This document shows positions 13,228 to 13,792 of a stretch of 13,792 bases of DNA, one piece after another. Below the pieces are notes generated by a model. It was not told the DNA's origin. It made no database searches and worked only from the letters and a program-made list of their open reading frames with translations. Origin of the DNA: an uncultured Collinsella sp. (GTDB lineage: Bacteria > Actinomycetota > Coriobacteriia > Coriobacteriales > Coriobacteriaceae); contig CABURR010000054.1 of NCBI GenBank assembly GCA_902493985.1, positions 1-13,792 on the forward strand, read 5' to 3'. Each line of letters opens with the position of its first letter. The stretch's first letter is position 1. The position numbers and the translations under genes were made by a program.

Positions 13228-13792
13228 ATGAAAACCATCAATCGTCTGGCCTCCTTTATCAAGGCCGACCACCGTTATGTGTACCTGGGCACGAGCGTTA
13301 TCGCGGCGCTCGGCCTGGCGTTTAGCCAGCGCAACCCCACGCCGCTGAGCTTCTTGGCTCCCACGGGCGTGTTCCAGGATTGCCTTTGGGCGATTCTTTG
13401 GGCCTGGCTCGTCGTGTCGGCGGCGGCGCTGGTCACCAAGCTCATGCACTGGAACGACTATCGCGAAACGTCGCCGTTTGCTTCCGAGCGTTTTCGTCGT
13501 GGCGCACGCTTAGGCAGCTACGTCGTGGTTGCCATCGCGGCGATCTTCTTTGTCGACCGTTGCGTCATGTCGTTTATCGATCTGGTGCAGGTGAGCATTG
13601 TCTCAGACTCCAACCCCAGCGACTTTTTGTCGAGCCTGGTCTACATGACCTACAAGAGCGGGGACTTCTTTATCCGCGGTATCGAGATCACCATCGCACT
13701 TGCGACCCTTGGTACCGTCATCGCCTTTTTCCTGGCGCTGCTCTTTGTGTTCCTGCGTATTCAGACGTTCGACCGCGTGGATAACGATCTCA
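13228..13792 (+). CDS. Amino-acid ABC transporter permease, 3' end outside window
   Basis: The open frame continues to the window edge without a stop, giving 188 residues here. It begins MKTINRLASF at ATG 13228, with AGGGAGG (13217-13223) overlapping the stop of the binding-protein gene. Hydrophobic segments lie at about 17-33, 52-72, 97-112 and 150-176. The last, GIEITIALATLGTVIAFFLA (151-170), resembles the opening helix of the HisM/GlnP permease domain, so a 140-residue N-terminal extension with about three helices precedes the core. It would form the membrane channel for the preceding binding protein; an ATPase gene is expected further on. Confidence 0.85.
   Translation, partial: MKTINRLASFIKADHRYVYLGTSVIAALGLAFSQRNPTPLSFLAPTGVFQDCLWAILWAWLVVSAAALVTKLMHWNDYRETSPFASERFRRGARLGSYVVVAIAAIFFVDRCVMSFIDLVQVSIVSDSNPSDFLSSLVYMTYKSGDFFIRGIEITIALATLGTVIAFFLALLFVFLRIQTFDRVDNDL

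Noticed and set aside
12100..13449. 449-codon minus-strand frame over the importer genes
   Set aside because: Antisense to the binding lipoprotein and permease, both of which have clear motifs and ribosome-binding sites, and it crosses the terminator region.

Overview
The window is GC-rich bacterial DNA with densely packed genes and strong G/C preference at third codon positions. Together with recurring AATGTGACAAAG-type palindromes, this suggests a high-GC actinobacterial gut commensal, most likely Collinsella or a close coriobacterial relative. That placement is an inference from style and repeats, not from a marker gene. No rRNA, tRNA, CRISPR array or transposase gene was found.

Layout. 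(1) 1-370: a non-coding start with six alternating copies of a 15-bp motif at 37-207, a minus-strand terminator, and a tiered hairpin after the first operon. (2) 379-4685, minus strand: a MarR-type regulator followed by the two halves of a heterodimeric ABC exporter, all overlapping by 8 nt. The operon has a good sigma70-type promoter and a 9-bp inverted repeat straddling the predicted transcription start, consistent with a self-regulated drug or toxicant efflux operon. (3) 4602-5319: about 700 bp without a gene but rich in structure, holding a candidate structured RNA (4703-4807) and a 156-bp element bounded by perfect 26-bp inverted repeats. (4) 5320-6466, plus strand: a pyridoxal/pyridoxamine kinase overlapping a Cys-rich TIGR04076-like protein. 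(5) 6475-8154: a lone AAA ATPase/DUF4143 gene preceded by three direct repeats at an exact 33-bp period and flanked by palindromic repeats. (6) 8198-9931, minus strand: an MFS efflux transporter (probable TTG start) and a low-molecular-weight phosphotyrosine phosphatase. (7) 9944-10191: a divergent intergenic region with three palindromes. (8) 10192-13792, plus strand: an unknown single-pass membrane protein, a LacX-type aldose 1-epimerase, a second copy of the structured RNA ending in an intrinsic terminator, and an amino-acid ABC importer (lipoprotein plus the start of a permease that runs off the window).

The most notable signal is the pair of roughly 105-nt elements at 4703-4807 and 12040-12142. 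Both have three hairpins in the same order, with matching unpaired segments (TCGACGC, GAGC, TTCAA, AGAA loop) and several two-sided compensatory changes in the stems. This looks like a conserved structured RNA or a mobile structured terminator that I do not recognise. A hairpin with the same core and the same bulge occurs after the ABC operon (315-339, minus sense). The second candidate is the 33-bp-period array before the AAA ATPase gene, and the third is the alternating 30/32-bp palindrome array at the left edge.
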